Source of the DNA: GCA-2731375 sp964590195
GTDB lineage: Bacteria; Pseudomonadota; Alphaproteobacteria; GCA-2731375
Assembly: GCA_964590195.1 (NCBI GenBank)
Contig: CAZPWJ010000016.1
Coordinates: 7,922 to 71,921 of the forward strand
DNA: 64,000 nt
Reading direction: 5' to 3'
Shown here: positions 1 through 8,280 of the stretch, piece by piece
Layout: each line of letters begins with the position of its first letter
Position numbering within the stretch: the stretch's first letter is position 1
Made by a program: the position numbers and the translations under genes
The notes under the pieces: generated by a model
The model's input: the letters and a program-made list of their open reading frames with translations, nothing else
What the model was told of the DNA's origin: nothing
The model's database searches: none

Positions 1-325
1 CGCCATTGACGGCGGCCAGCAACGGTTTTTCAAAGCGTGCCGCGCGCTTGGGGAAGGCCTGGATCTCGCCCCAGATCCGGGTTTTCGTAATGTGGGGCCG
101 GCTGTCATGCGCCTCCCCCATGCCGCCGATATCACCGCCCGAACAAAAGCCGCGGCCCGCACCCGTCAGGATCACGGCGCGAACATCATCCCGCGCATCG
201 CATTCATCCAGCGCCGCGACCATGGCATGCAGCATTTCGCCGGTAAAAGCATTCAGCTTTTCCGGCCGGTTCATGGTCAATGTCGCGATGCCGTCCTCGA
301 CATCAAATAGCAAATAGTCCGTCAT
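1..325 (-). CDS. Enoyl-CoA hydratase/isomerase family protein (partial, 3' end beyond window)
   Basis: The visible 108 codons are the N-terminal part of a crotonase-fold enzyme that hydrates or isomerises CoA-thioester double bonds in beta-oxidation. The protein begins MTDYLLFDVEDGIATLTMNR and carries the crotonase oxyanion-hole region (GAGRGFCSGGDIGGM, about residues 66-80). The start at 325 is supported by a GAGAGGAAAAG ribosome-binding site just upstream. The C-terminal half, with the second catalytic region, lies beyond the left edge, so the substrate class cannot be set. It lies 14 bases downstream of the nitronate monooxygenase-like gene on the same strand and is probably cotranscribed with it. 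Confidence 0.9.
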   Translation of the reverse strand, partial: MTDYLLFDVEDGIATLTMNRPEKLNAFTGEMLHAMVAALDECDARDDVRAVILTGAGRGFCSGGDIGGMGEAHDSRPHITKTRIWGEIQAFPKRAARFEKPLLAAVNG

Positions 326-339
326 TGTCTTTTCCTCTC

Positions 340-1326
340 TCAGGCCGCCGTTAGCTTCGACAGCACCATATTCGCCTCTTCCACGATGGTCCGCACCACA
401 TCGCCCGCGACGGGCACGGCATCAATCAGGCCGCTGCTTTGCCCGGCGGGCAGAACGCCGTTTTCAACATCGCCCTCGATGCGGCCTCTCTGTGATGCCG
501 GATGGCCCACGTGCATGCCCTGCAGCGGGTATGGCTCGATCTCCGCCTCGCGGCCTTCCCAACTGTCGGTAAAGCCATTGCGGATCAGGCGGCAGGTCTT
601 GCCGCTATGAGCCCGGGTCACAATGGTGCCGGCAGTATCCGTCTCGGTGATCTTTTGTTTGTAGTTTTCGTGCGCCCGCGCCTCTTGCGTGGCGATGAAG
701 CGCGTGCCCATCCAAACGCCCTGGGCGCCGAATGATAGAGCGGCAAGCAGGCCGCGCCCATCCGCCAGCCCGCCGCCGGCCAGAACCGGCACATCGACCG
801 CGTCGACCACCGCCGGGATCAGCGCCGCCGTACCGATGGAGCCCACATGCCCGCCACCGTCCGAGCCCGAGGCTATGACCGCATCGACGCCGTCAGCGAC
901 CGCCTTTTCCGCATGGCGGACGGCGCCGACCACAGACATCACGGTAATACCCAACTCCTTTGCTTTGGGAACGGCATCCCGGGGACTGCCCAGACCAGAA
1001 ATTAGAACCGGCACCCGCTCCTCAAATACCACATCGACCATGGCCATTACCTTGTCCGTGTAGCGCACCGCTTCGTCGACTTTCGAGGCAACGGTAGCAA
1101 ACAGGATATCCACCGCGAACGGTTTATCGGTCTGCGCACGGACGCTGCGGATTTCCGCGCGCAGTTCGTCCGCGTCCGTGGTTGAACCGGCGCCGATACA
1201 GCCGAGGCCGCCGGCGGCGGACACAGCGGCGGCAAGATCGGCCCGGGCAACCCAGCCCATGCCGGCCTGAAACACCGGGTATTCGATATTCAAGAGATCG
1301 CAAATAGGGGTCCGTAGGGCAGACAT
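340..1326 (-). CDS. Nitronate monooxygenase / 2-nitropropane dioxygenase-family flavoprotein
   Basis: A 328-residue TIM-barrel FMN enzyme of the NMO/FabK-like family. Family members oxidise nitronates or reduce enoyl thioesters. Visible motifs are the N-terminal PVFQAGMGWVA strand, the SGSDGGGHVGSIG loop that carries the family's active-site His, the LAGGGLADGRGL phosphate-binding loop and GVWMGTRFIAT. The ATG at 1326 is chosen over an in-frame TTG 18 bases upstream because GGAGGAA lies about 6 bases before the ATG. It sits beside a hydratase and two acyl-CoA dehydrogenases, so a role in acyl-CoA catabolism, for example as an enoyl reductase, is possible but not shown. Confidence 0.85.
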   Translation of the reverse strand: MSALRTPICDLLNIEYPVFQAGMGWVARADLAAAVSAAGGLGCIGAGSTTDADELRAEIRSVRAQTDKPFAVDILFATVASKVDEAVRYTDKVMAMVDVVFEERVPVLISGLGSPRDAVPKAKELGITVMSVVGAVRHAEKAVADGVDAVIASGSDGGGHVGSIGTAALIPAVVDAVDVPVLAGGGLADGRGLLAALSFGAQGVWMGTRFIATQEARAHENYKQKITETDTAGTIVTRAHSGKTCRLIRNGFTDSWEGREAEIEPYPLQGMHVGHPASQRGRIEGDVENGVLPAGQSSGLIDAVPVAGDVVRTIVEEANMVLSKLTAA

Positions 1327-1354
1327 CGCGAATTCCTCCAGCAAACAATTATTG

Positions 1355-1379
1355 GCCGTAAGGGTACAAACCCTATGGC
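1355..1379. promoter_or_regulatory. Imperfect dyad in divergent promoter region
   Basis: The arms AGGGT and ACCCT are separated by ACAA, with outer GCC/GGC matching once one base is allowed to slip. The dyad lies in the 122-base gap between the divergent nitronate monooxygenase and acyl-CoA dehydrogenase genes, where an operator would be expected. No confident -35/-10 pair was found. Chance remains possible because the perfect arms are only 5 bases. Confidence 0.25.
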
Positions 1380-1448
1380 TGTGGCCGCAAGCGCGCTATC
1401 CTGATTATCCGGGTTCAATTGATTACGCCGCGCGGAGGATTAGTTGTC

Positions 1449-2618
1449 ATGGATTTTGGCTTTAGCGAGGAGAACGAACGGTTTCGGGCCGAAATAAGGG
1501 CCTTCATCGCCGAGAACGTATCGCCCGAAATCGTACAGGAGATGAAAGAGGGCGCGCGCGGTGCCGGCATCGGTCCCCTGACGAAGGAGCTTATCCTGAA
1601 AATTGGCGAACGCGGCTGGATCGGCATGAGTTGGCCCAAGGAATACGGCGGCCGCGACGCCGATATCATCGATCAGTATATATTCGAGGAGGAGCTCGCC
1701 CGCGCCCGCGTACCGCTTAACCTGGGCAACTTCATCGAACAGGCCCCCGCGATCATGAAGGCCGGTACGGAAGCCCAAAAGAAATATTTCCTGCCCCGTC
1801 TGGTCAGGGGCGAGGTGACCTTCGCCCTTGGCTATAGCGAACCCAGCGGCGGCACCGATCTGGCCTCTCTGAAAACACGGGCGGTGGAGGACGACGACGG
1901 CTACCTCATCAACGGCCAAAAGGTCTTTACGACCCGCGCCGAGTCTTCCTCACATATCTACCTCATGGCCCGCACCGATCCGGATGCGCCAAAACATAAA
2001 GGCATCTCCATCTTTCTCGTCCCCATGGATACCCCCGGCATCACCGTGCGGCCCCTGTGGACCCTGCCCGGCGGGCGCACCAACGAGGTCTTTCTCGAGG
2101 ACGTGCGGGTGCCCAACGATGCCATGCTGGGGGAGAAGAACGGCGGCTGGAATATCGGTGCCTCCGCCCTCAATCTGGGCCGCGCCGGGGCCCGGCGTTA
2201 TTGCATCTATGTCTCGCCGTTCGAGGATCTGCTGAAATATCTGCAAACCGATGATCTTGGCCGCGACATCGCCAAGGATCCGGTGACCCAGGACAAGATC
2301 GCCGAACTGTATTGCGAGGCCCAGGTCGCCAGGCTGTTCACCATGCGCAGCCTGTCAATGGTGCGGCGCGGCCAGAACCCGCCCTACGAAATCTCGTCGG
2401 AAAAAATCTGGGGCCCGGAATTTCAGGTTCGCACAACGGAAGCGGCAAGCCAGATCCTCGGCGCCTATCACCAGCTTTGGGATGGCGAAGGCGCGCCGGA
2501 TAATGGCAACTTCCCCCGCCAATACGTCAACGCCATGGTTTCCACCTTCGGCCACGGCAGCACCCAGGTCATGCGCACCGCCATCGCCCGGCGCGGCCTT
2601 GATTTGCCCAGAGAGTAA
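1449..2618 (+). CDS. Acyl-CoA dehydrogenase, first of a tandem pair
   Basis: A 389-residue FAD-dependent acyl-CoA dehydrogenase, predicted to introduce an alpha-beta double bond into an acyl-CoA. It shows the N-terminal helical domain, the FAD-contact segment GYSEPSGGTDLASLKT, a beta-domain ending near VRVPNDAMLG, and a C-terminal helical domain ending RRGLDLPRE. ATG 1449 is preferred over TTG 1419 because GGAGGA lies 9-10 bases upstream. Where many family members have a GGxGYxxEYP-type catalytic Glu segment, this protein reads LGAYHQLWDGEGAPDNG, so a conventional catalytic Glu is not obvious. The second dehydrogenase starts 6 bases downstream, which suggests a heteromeric enzyme. Confidence 0.92.
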   Translation: MDFGFSEENERFRAEIRAFIAENVSPEIVQEMKEGARGAGIGPLTKELILKIGERGWIGMSWPKEYGGRDADIIDQYIFEEELARARVPLNLGNFIEQAPAIMKAGTEAQKKYFLPRLVRGEVTFALGYSEPSGGTDLASLKTRAVEDDDGYLINGQKVFTTRAESSSHIYLMARTDPDAPKHKGISIFLVPMDTPGITVRPLWTLPGGRTNEVFLEDVRVPNDAMLGEKNGGWNIGASALNLGRAGARRYCIYVSPFEDLLKYLQTDDLGRDIAKDPVTQDKIAELYCEAQVARLFTMRSLSMVRRGQNPPYEISSEKIWGPEFQVRTTEAASQILGAYHQLWDGEGAPDNGNFPRQYVNAMVSTFGHGSTQVMRTAIARRGLDLPRE

Positions 2619-2624
2619 TTGGCA

Positions 2625-3770
2625 ATGGACGTATTGCTGAACGAAGATGAAGAAATGATCCGCGACGGCGTACGGCGGTTCTTTGCATCTGAATGCGATA
2701 TAGCGCGGGTGCGTGGAATCGAGGATGACGGGGCGTGGACCGACCCGGAACTGTGGCGGCAGCTGGCCGAGCTGGGCTGGCTGGGACTTGCCCTGCCGGC
2801 GGCCTACGGCGGCGGCGAGGCGCCTTTCACCCAATTGACGTTGTTGTTCGAGGAAGCGGGCCGCGCCCTGGCCCCGGTACCCCTGCACCCGCATATGGTC
2901 GCGGCACTGACATTGGCCGAAGCCGTGGAACAGGGCGATTGCGGCGCGCTGGCTGAGAGCCTGATCAGTGATGCCTGTCTGGGCGAACGCCTGCTGACCT
3001 GGGCCTGGGACGAGCGGCTGCCGAATATCGGACCGGAAGTGGTCACCCTAAACGCAGTCGCCGACGGCAACGGCTGGCGCCTGCAGGGCTGCAAACAAAT
3101 GGTCGAGGCCTTTGAAATCGCCGACTATTGCCTGGTGGCGGCGCGCACGGATAGCACGCAAACCGGCGGCGATGGCATCACCTTGCTGTTGGTGGAGCCC
3201 GGCGCGGCGGGAATATCGTCGACCACCCAGCGCACCCTTGGCGGCGATCATCAGTCCCAGGTTCAATTCGACAATGTCTATGTTGACGGCGATGCCCTGG
3301 TCGGGCGGGTCGGCGGCGGCTGGGATCTTGCCCGGCCCATGCTGGAGCGGGCCATGGTACTGAACTGCGCCATGATCGTGGGCGCCACCCGCCGGGCCGC
3401 CGAGCGAGCCTTTGATTACGCCAAGGAGCGCATCGCTTTTGGCCATCCCATTGGTTCGTTCCAGGCCATCCAGCATACCTGCGCCGATATGATCACCTGG
3501 GTCGACGGCGCCGAGTTGCTGACCCGGGAAGCCGCCTGGCATATCGCCCAAGGCATGGACGCGGCCCTGGCGGCGGCGGCGGCAAAATCATTCACCAACG
3601 AACGCTGTCAGATGGTGCTGCGCGAGGCCAATCAGATCCACGGCGGCTATGCCCAGGTTTATGAATACGATCAACAGCTCTGGTACCGCCGGGCGGCGGC
3701 CTGGAGCATGCGCCTGGGCACCTCGGCGCAGCACCGCCGCACCGTGGCGCGGGCACTGGAAATGCCATAG
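2625..3770 (+). CDS. Acyl-CoA dehydrogenase, second of a tandem pair
   Basis: A 381-residue acyl-CoA dehydrogenase homologue. The N-terminal domain contains LGLALPAAYGGGEAP and the C-terminal domain contains ERIAFGHPIGSFQAIQH and IHGGYAQVYEYD. The last segment places a Glu where a catalytic base could lie, unlike in the upstream partner. The central beta-domain lacks the strong SEPxxGSD FAD motif, another feature of divergent partner subunits. Start ATG 2625 follows the upstream stop by 6 bases, so the two are cotranscribed. Known paired dehydrogenases (FadE26-27 type) form alpha2beta2 complexes in steroid side-chain oxidation. That precedent makes a complex plausible here, but the substrate is unknown. 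Confidence 0.9.
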   Translation: MDVLLNEDEEMIRDGVRRFFASECDIARVRGIEDDGAWTDPELWRQLAELGWLGLALPAAYGGGEAPFTQLTLLFEEAGRALAPVPLHPHMVAALTLAEAVEQGDCGALAESLISDACLGERLLTWAWDERLPNIGPEVVTLNAVADGNGWRLQGCKQMVEAFEIADYCLVAARTDSTQTGGDGITLLLVEPGAAGISSTTQRTLGGDHQSQVQFDNVYVDGDALVGRVGGGWDLARPMLERAMVLNCAMIVGATRRAAERAFDYAKERIAFGHPIGSFQAIQHTCADMITWVDGAELLTREAAWHIAQGMDAALAAAAAKSFTNERCQMVLREANQIHGGYAQVYEYDQQLWYRRAAAWSMRLGTSAQHRRTVARALEMP

Positions 3771-3793
3771 GCACAAATGGGGGGAGTAAAGGA

Positions 3794-4645
3794 ATGATCA
3801 GGGGAAGTTGTCTGTGCGGATCGGTACGCTGGGAAATTCATGGCCCGGTTGATCATATGAGCCATTGCCATTGCGGCATCTGCCGCAAGGCCCATGGCGC
3901 GCCGTTTGCCACCTATCTTTCGGTCAAGCTGGATGATTACCGCCTGGCCGCCGGCGTTGAAACCGTACGGCACTACGAATCCTCGCCTGGTTTCAACCGA
4001 TCCTTTTGCGCCACCTGCGGCTCGGTCGTGCCCATGGCCGTGGGCGACGGCAGGGTGGCGGTTCCCGCCGGCTGCCTTGACGACGATCCCGGCATCCGCC
4101 CCAGCATGCATATCTTCACCGCCTCCAAGGCGCCTTGGCACACGATCACCGACACGCTGCCCCGCCATGACACCTATCCCAGCAATAGCGACCTGGCGGA
4201 GGTGGCGCCGCCGGCGGGAGGCAGCGCAACTTCGGGAATACTTCATGGCTCATGCCTGTGCGGCGGCGTCGCCTTTGAAATCAACGAGCCGTTCAAGGTG
4301 GTGCATAATTGCCATTGCAGCCGCTGCCGCAAGGCCCGGGCGGCGGCGCACACCACCAACGGCTTTGTCTCCACCGAGGGCATCCGGTTCTTGAGAGGCG
4401 AAGACCTGCTGATCAGATATAAGGTGCCGGAAGCAAATTCTTTTGCCCAGACCTTCTGCAAGGTCTGTGGCGCCGGCATGCCGCGGCTGCCGACGGAAGC
4501 CGGCACCGTCGCCATACCTCTCGGCGCCCTGGATGATGATCCGGGCCAAAGCGCGGAGGATCACATATTCACCGGCTTCAAGGCGCCCTGGTATGAGATC
4601 ACCGGCGATCTGCCTCAATTCGACGAGATGCCGCCCGCCCAGTAA
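3794..4645 (+). CDS. Tandem GFA (CENP-V/GFA) domain zinc protein
   Basis: A 283-residue protein made of two complete glutathione-dependent formaldehyde-activating enzyme-like domains. Domain 1 (about residues 1-125) has CLCGSVRWE, CHCGICRKAHG and FCATCGSV. Domain 2 (about 150-283) repeats the pattern with CLCGGVAFE, CHCSRCRKAR and FCKVCGAG. Each set gives the Cys ligands typical of the zinc-binding GFA fold. Most GFA proteins have one domain of about 130-150 residues, so this is a fusion or duplication. GGGGAGTAAAGGA precedes the ATG. It follows the dehydrogenase pair by 23 bases. The GFA fold does not by itself predict a formaldehyde substrate. Confidence 0.9.
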   Translation: MIRGSCLCGSVRWEIHGPVDHMSHCHCGICRKAHGAPFATYLSVKLDDYRLAAGVETVRHYESSPGFNRSFCATCGSVVPMAVGDGRVAVPAGCLDDDPGIRPSMHIFTASKAPWHTITDTLPRHDTYPSNSDLAEVAPPAGGSATSGILHGSCLCGGVAFEINEPFKVVHNCHCSRCRKARAAAHTTNGFVSTEGIRFLRGEDLLIRYKVPEANSFAQTFCKVCGAGMPRLPTEAGTVAIPLGALDDDPGQSAEDHIFTGFKAPWYEITGDLPQFDEMPPAQ

Positions 4646-4706
4646 CCTGAACCGGGCTCAATTGAAACTAACGCCAGGGCCCCGCCTCTGTGGTATTCTC
4701 AGCGCC

Positions 4707-6056
4707 ATGAATGTACCTGACGTAGCGCCTTCGACGGCACCTCACGGCAAGCCACGCTTGCCGTTCTTTTATGGCTGGGTGGTAATGGTGATCGCCTTCA
4801 TCACCTTGGCTATCGGGGTGAATTCGCGCACCGCCTTTTCCCTGCTGTTCCCGCCTATTCTGGACGAGTTCGGTTGGAGCCGGGGCAGCCTTGCGGCGAC
4901 CTTTTCCATCGGCTTCGTCGTCTCTGCCCTGATCACGCCGCTGATTGGCATGATGATGGACCGGGTCGGTCCGCGCGTGGTCCTGCCCACCGGCGCGGTC
5001 CTGGTCAGCGCCGGGTTGATGGCCGCCACCTACGGCACCGAGCCCTGGCACTTTTATCTGACCCTTGGCGTACTGGTGGTCGGTGGTTCCATCTTCATGA
5101 GCTATATCGGCCATACGCTGTTCCTGCCGAACTGGTTTAACCGGCGGCGGGGCCTGGCCCTTGGCCTGGCCTTCGCCGGTGTCGGCATTGGTTCGGTCAC
5201 CATCTTGCCCTGGATGCAGCATACCATCGGCACCGTCGGCTGGCGGCAAAGCTGCTGGGTCCTGGCCTTTATCATTCTGGCCGTGGTCGTGCCCTTGAAT
5301 GCGTTGTTCCAACGGCACAAGCCGGAAGATATGGGCCTGCTGCCGGACGGCGACGAAGCGCCAAGTGCCACGGCGCAGGAAAACGGCGCGGTGGTTGACC
5401 GTACCATCGTTGACCGGGACTGGTGCGAAACTGAATGGACCCTGCCGCTGGCCATCCGCACCGGGCGCTTTTGGTGGCTGATGGCGTCCTTCATCGGCGC
5501 GCTGTACGTCTGGTACGCCGTGCAGGTGCACCAGACCCGCTATCTGATCGACGTCGGCATCTCGGCGGAGGAAGCCGCCCTGGCGCTTGGTCTGGTGGGC
5601 CTGGCCGGGGTCGTGGGTCAGATCATGGTTGGCCACCTTTCCGACCGCATAGGGCGGGAATGGGCCTATACCCTGGCGCTGCTGGGTTTTCTGGGCACCT
5701 ATGCCTGCCTTTACGTGCTGCGGCAATGGCCTCAGGATTGGCTGATGTATGTGATGGTCGCCTTGCAGGGCTTCCTGGGCTATGGCACCTCGACCGTATT
5801 CGCCGCGACGCCCGCGGATCTGTTCGCGGGCAAGCAATACGGCCTGATCTTCGGCACCATGGCCACCGCCGCCTCCGCCGGCGCCGCACTGGGCCCATGG
5901 TTGACCGGGCTTTCGTTTGATATTCAGGGCAACTATGACCGGGCCTTCGCCCTGGCCATGGTCGTCTGCCTGATTTCCATCGCCGCCATGTGGCTGGCCG
6001 GCCCGCGCAGGGTGCGCCTGGTACCGGGCCGGATACCCGCCACAACGGAAGACTAG
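4707..6056 (+). CDS. MFS transporter
   Basis: A 449-residue major facilitator superfamily permease with about 12 hydrophobic segments, starting with FFYGWVVMVIAFITLAIGV near residues 19-37. The motif DRVGPRVVLPTGAVLV after helix 2 and DRIGREWAYTLALLG in the second half match the MFS loop signature. The FYGWVV opening is common in oxalate/formate- or monocarboxylate-type carriers, which suggests an organic anion, but the substrate is not determined. No clear ribosome-binding site precedes the ATG. The last 4 bases overlap the end of the convergent monooxygenase gene. Confidence 0.9.
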   Translation: MNVPDVAPSTAPHGKPRLPFFYGWVVMVIAFITLAIGVNSRTAFSLLFPPILDEFGWSRGSLAATFSIGFVVSALITPLIGMMMDRVGPRVVLPTGAVLVSAGLMAATYGTEPWHFYLTLGVLVVGGSIFMSYIGHTLFLPNWFNRRRGLALGLAFAGVGIGSVTILPWMQHTIGTVGWRQSCWVLAFIILAVVVPLNALFQRHKPEDMGLLPDGDEAPSATAQENGAVVDRTIVDRDWCETEWTLPLAIRTGRFWWLMASFIGALYVWYAVQVHQTRYLIDVGISAEEAALALGLVGLAGVVGQIMVGHLSDRIGREWAYTLALLGFLGTYACLYVLRQWPQDWLMYVMVALQGFLGYGTSTVFAATPADLFAGKQYGLIFGTMATAASAGAALGPWLTGLSFDIQGNYDRAFALAMVVCLISIAAMWLAGPRRVRLVPGRIPATTED

Positions 6057-7069
6057 CCGGCGGCGGCCTCTTTCAGGCGCGGCGCGACTTCCGTGGCGAA
6101 TTTTTCCAGCGGCGCCCGCATATCGCCGGGACGCAACCCCGGCGGCACGCCCCAGGTGACGAAATCCGTGACGCGGTTCTTCTTGATGAAGGCGTTCAAT
6201 TCCCCAACGCAATGATCCACGTCGCCGACCACCCAATTCTGCGAGATCCGCTCCTTATCCTGATCCGGCGGGGCGCCCCGGCCCGAGGCCTTGAAGGCTT
6301 GTGCATAATATTCCATGCGGAAGCGTTCCGCCGCGCGCACCGCCGGCCAGTCGCGGTCTTTGTCATCCGTCACGAAACAAGGTTTGATAATGCCAACACG
6401 GTAGTCGTCCGGATCCCGGCCATCGGCCCGCAGCGCATCGAGCCAGACCTGAATGGTTGTCTCGTACGGGCCCTGGGGTAGCAGATGGGCATTAAACCTT
6501 GCCGCGCGCAGGGCGCCTTGCGCGGACGAGGCCGCGACCCACAGCGGCGGGCCGCCGGGCTGGACATAGTCGGGCTTGATGATGACGTTTTCCGCCGTGT
6601 AGCGCTTGCCCTTGAAACTGAACCGCTCGCCGCTGAAACAGCGGGTCAGAATTTCCAGGCCTTCGTCGGTGCGCGAAACCCGCTGTTTGACCTTTAGGCC
6701 ATAGCCCTCGAAATCCTGGGGCACATAGCCCAGGCCAACGCCAAGATCAACCCGGCCGCCGCTAAGGTTATCCAGCACCGCCAGATCCTCGGCCATGCGT
6801 ACCGGCTGGTAGAGCGGCAGAATAGATATGTCGGAAGAAAACCGGACCGTCTTGGTGCGCGCCGCCATGGCCGAGGCCACGGGAACCCAGGACGGCAGAT
6901 AGCCATCGTCAACAAAATGGTGCTCGGTAAACCAGATCAGATCAATGCCCAGACTTTCCAGCCAGACCGCCTGCTCCAGGATCTCGGCATAGAGGTCCTG
7001 ATTGGAGATACCGGAATCCGGCGGATTGCGAAAATCATAGACGACGCCAATGCGCAGCTGCGGCTTCAT
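6053..7069 (-). CDS. LLM-class flavin-dependent oxidoreductase (luciferase-like)
   Basis: A 338-residue TIM-barrel flavin monooxygenase of the bacterial luciferase family. Indicative motifs are WFTEHHFVDDGYLPS (residues about 46-60), the SGGRVDLGVGLGY loop and GPPLWVAASS. Family members use reduced FMN or F420 to oxygenate or reduce small organic substrates. It is transcribed alone, convergent with the MFS gene and divergent from the alcohol dehydrogenase. The ATG at 7069 gives the expected N-terminal beta-strand, IGVVYDF. The substrate is unknown. Confidence 0.88.
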   Translation of the reverse strand: MKPQLRIGVVYDFRNPPDSGISNQDLYAEILEQAVWLESLGIDLIWFTEHHFVDDGYLPSWVPVASAMAARTKTVRFSSDISILPLYQPVRMAEDLAVLDNLSGGRVDLGVGLGYVPQDFEGYGLKVKQRVSRTDEGLEILTRCFSGERFSFKGKRYTAENVIIKPDYVQPGGPPLWVAASSAQGALRAARFNAHLLPQGPYETTIQVWLDALRADGRDPDDYRVGIIKPCFVTDDKDRDWPAVRAAERFRMEYYAQAFKASGRGAPPDQDKERISQNWVVGDVDHCVGELNAFIKKNRVTDFVTWGVPPGLRPGDMRAPLEKFATEVAPRLKEAAAG

Positions 7070-7159
7070 TTTTCTCGACTCCCAATCATTATTGTTATCA
7101 AGGCGCCAACCGCGCTAGTCTCTCGTCAATCAAGCAATAAGACCAGAGGAGATTTTCCC

Positions 7160-8254
7160 ATGAAGGCCGCCGTCTTTTACGAACCGCACACGCCATTGAT
7201 GATCGAAGAGATTAGCACCAAGAAGCCCGGGCCCCACGAAGTTCTCCTCAACACCGCCTTTGCCGGGCTCTGCCATTCGGATCTGCATTTCATGGAAGGG
7301 CTGTATCCCCATCCCGCACCGGCGGTGCTGGGCCATGAAAGCGCGGGTATCGTGGAACAGGTCGGCTCGGAAGTAACTTACGTGAAGCCCGGCGACCACG
7401 TGATCACCTGCCTCTCGGTTTTCTGCGGCACCTGTGAGCAATGCACCTCCGGCCGCCCGGTGATCTGCACCAACACGGAGGTAAAGATGCTGCCCGGCGA
7501 AGCCCGGCGTCTGGAATGGGAAAAGCCCGATCAGCTTCATACCTTCGTCAATCTCTCGTCATTCGCCGAGCAGATGCTGGTGCATGAAAACGCGCTGGTG
7601 AAAATTCAGGACGACATGCCCCTGGACCGGGCCGCCCTGATCGGTTGCGGCGTCATTACCGGTTTCGGTGCCGCCGTAAACACCGCCAACGTCCGTTTCG
7701 GCGAGACCGTCGCGGTGATCGGCTGCGGCGGCGTCGGCATGGCGGCCATCAACGGCGCCCATGTGGCTGGCGCCGGCCGGATCTTTGCCGTCGACACCAA
7801 CCCGGTCAAACTGCAATTGGCCACCAAACTGGGCGCCACGGATCTGATCAATCCCAACGACGGCGATCCGGTCGAACAGATCATGGAAATGACCAAGGGC
7901 GGCGTTAATCATGCCATCGAATGCCTGGGCCTGAAGAAAACCGCCGAACAATCGTTCGAGATGCTGGCGGTGGGCGGCACGGCAACCATCGTCGGCATGG
8001 TGCCCTTCGATGAGAAGATCGAGATATCCGGCTTCGCCTTCCTGCGCGAACGCAAGATTCAAGGCTCGTCCATGGGCTCCAACCGGTTCCGCACCGACAT
8101 GCCGCGCCTGATCGACCTTTATTTGCAGGGCCGCCTGCACCTGGACGACTGGATCTCCAACAAAATCCAGCTGAACGAGATCAACGAAGGCTTCACCGCC
8201 ATGAAGGAAGGCCGCGCCGTCCGCTCGTTGATCGATTTCGGGATCGCGCCGTAA
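7160..8254 (+). CDS. Zinc-dependent alcohol dehydrogenase
   Basis: A 364-residue medium-chain dehydrogenase/reductase. The catalytic zinc ligands sit in GLCHSD (about residues 35-40) and GHESAGIVEQVG. The structural zinc loop is CGTCEQCTSGRPVIC. The Rossmann loop GCGGVGMAAINGAHVAGA with VDTNPVKL indicates NAD(H) preference. It should oxidise an alcohol or reduce an aldehyde. AGAGGAGA lies about 9 bases before the ATG, which excludes an upstream in-frame extension. The sulfatase gene follows after 26 bases and is probably cotranscribed. Confidence 0.93.
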   Translation: MKAAVFYEPHTPLMIEEISTKKPGPHEVLLNTAFAGLCHSDLHFMEGLYPHPAPAVLGHESAGIVEQVGSEVTYVKPGDHVITCLSVFCGTCEQCTSGRPVICTNTEVKMLPGEARRLEWEKPDQLHTFVNLSSFAEQMLVHENALVKIQDDMPLDRAALIGCGVITGFGAAVNTANVRFGETVAVIGCGGVGMAAINGAHVAGAGRIFAVDTNPVKLQLATKLGATDLINPNDGDPVEQIMEMTKGGVNHAIECLGLKKTAEQSFEMLAVGGTATIVGMVPFDEKIEISGFAFLRERKIQGSSMGSNRFRTDMPRLIDLYLQGRLHLDDWISNKIQLNEINEGFTAMKEGRAVRSLIDFGIAP

Positions 8255-8280
8255 AACGGCGTACGGGGAGCATTGGTACG

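Noticed and set aside
4668..6236. 522-residue open frame on the minus strand opposite the MFS gene
   Set aside because: Its protein is rich in Gly, Arg, His and Gln and has no recognisable motif. It is the antisense shadow of the clear MFS coding frame in GC-rich DNA.
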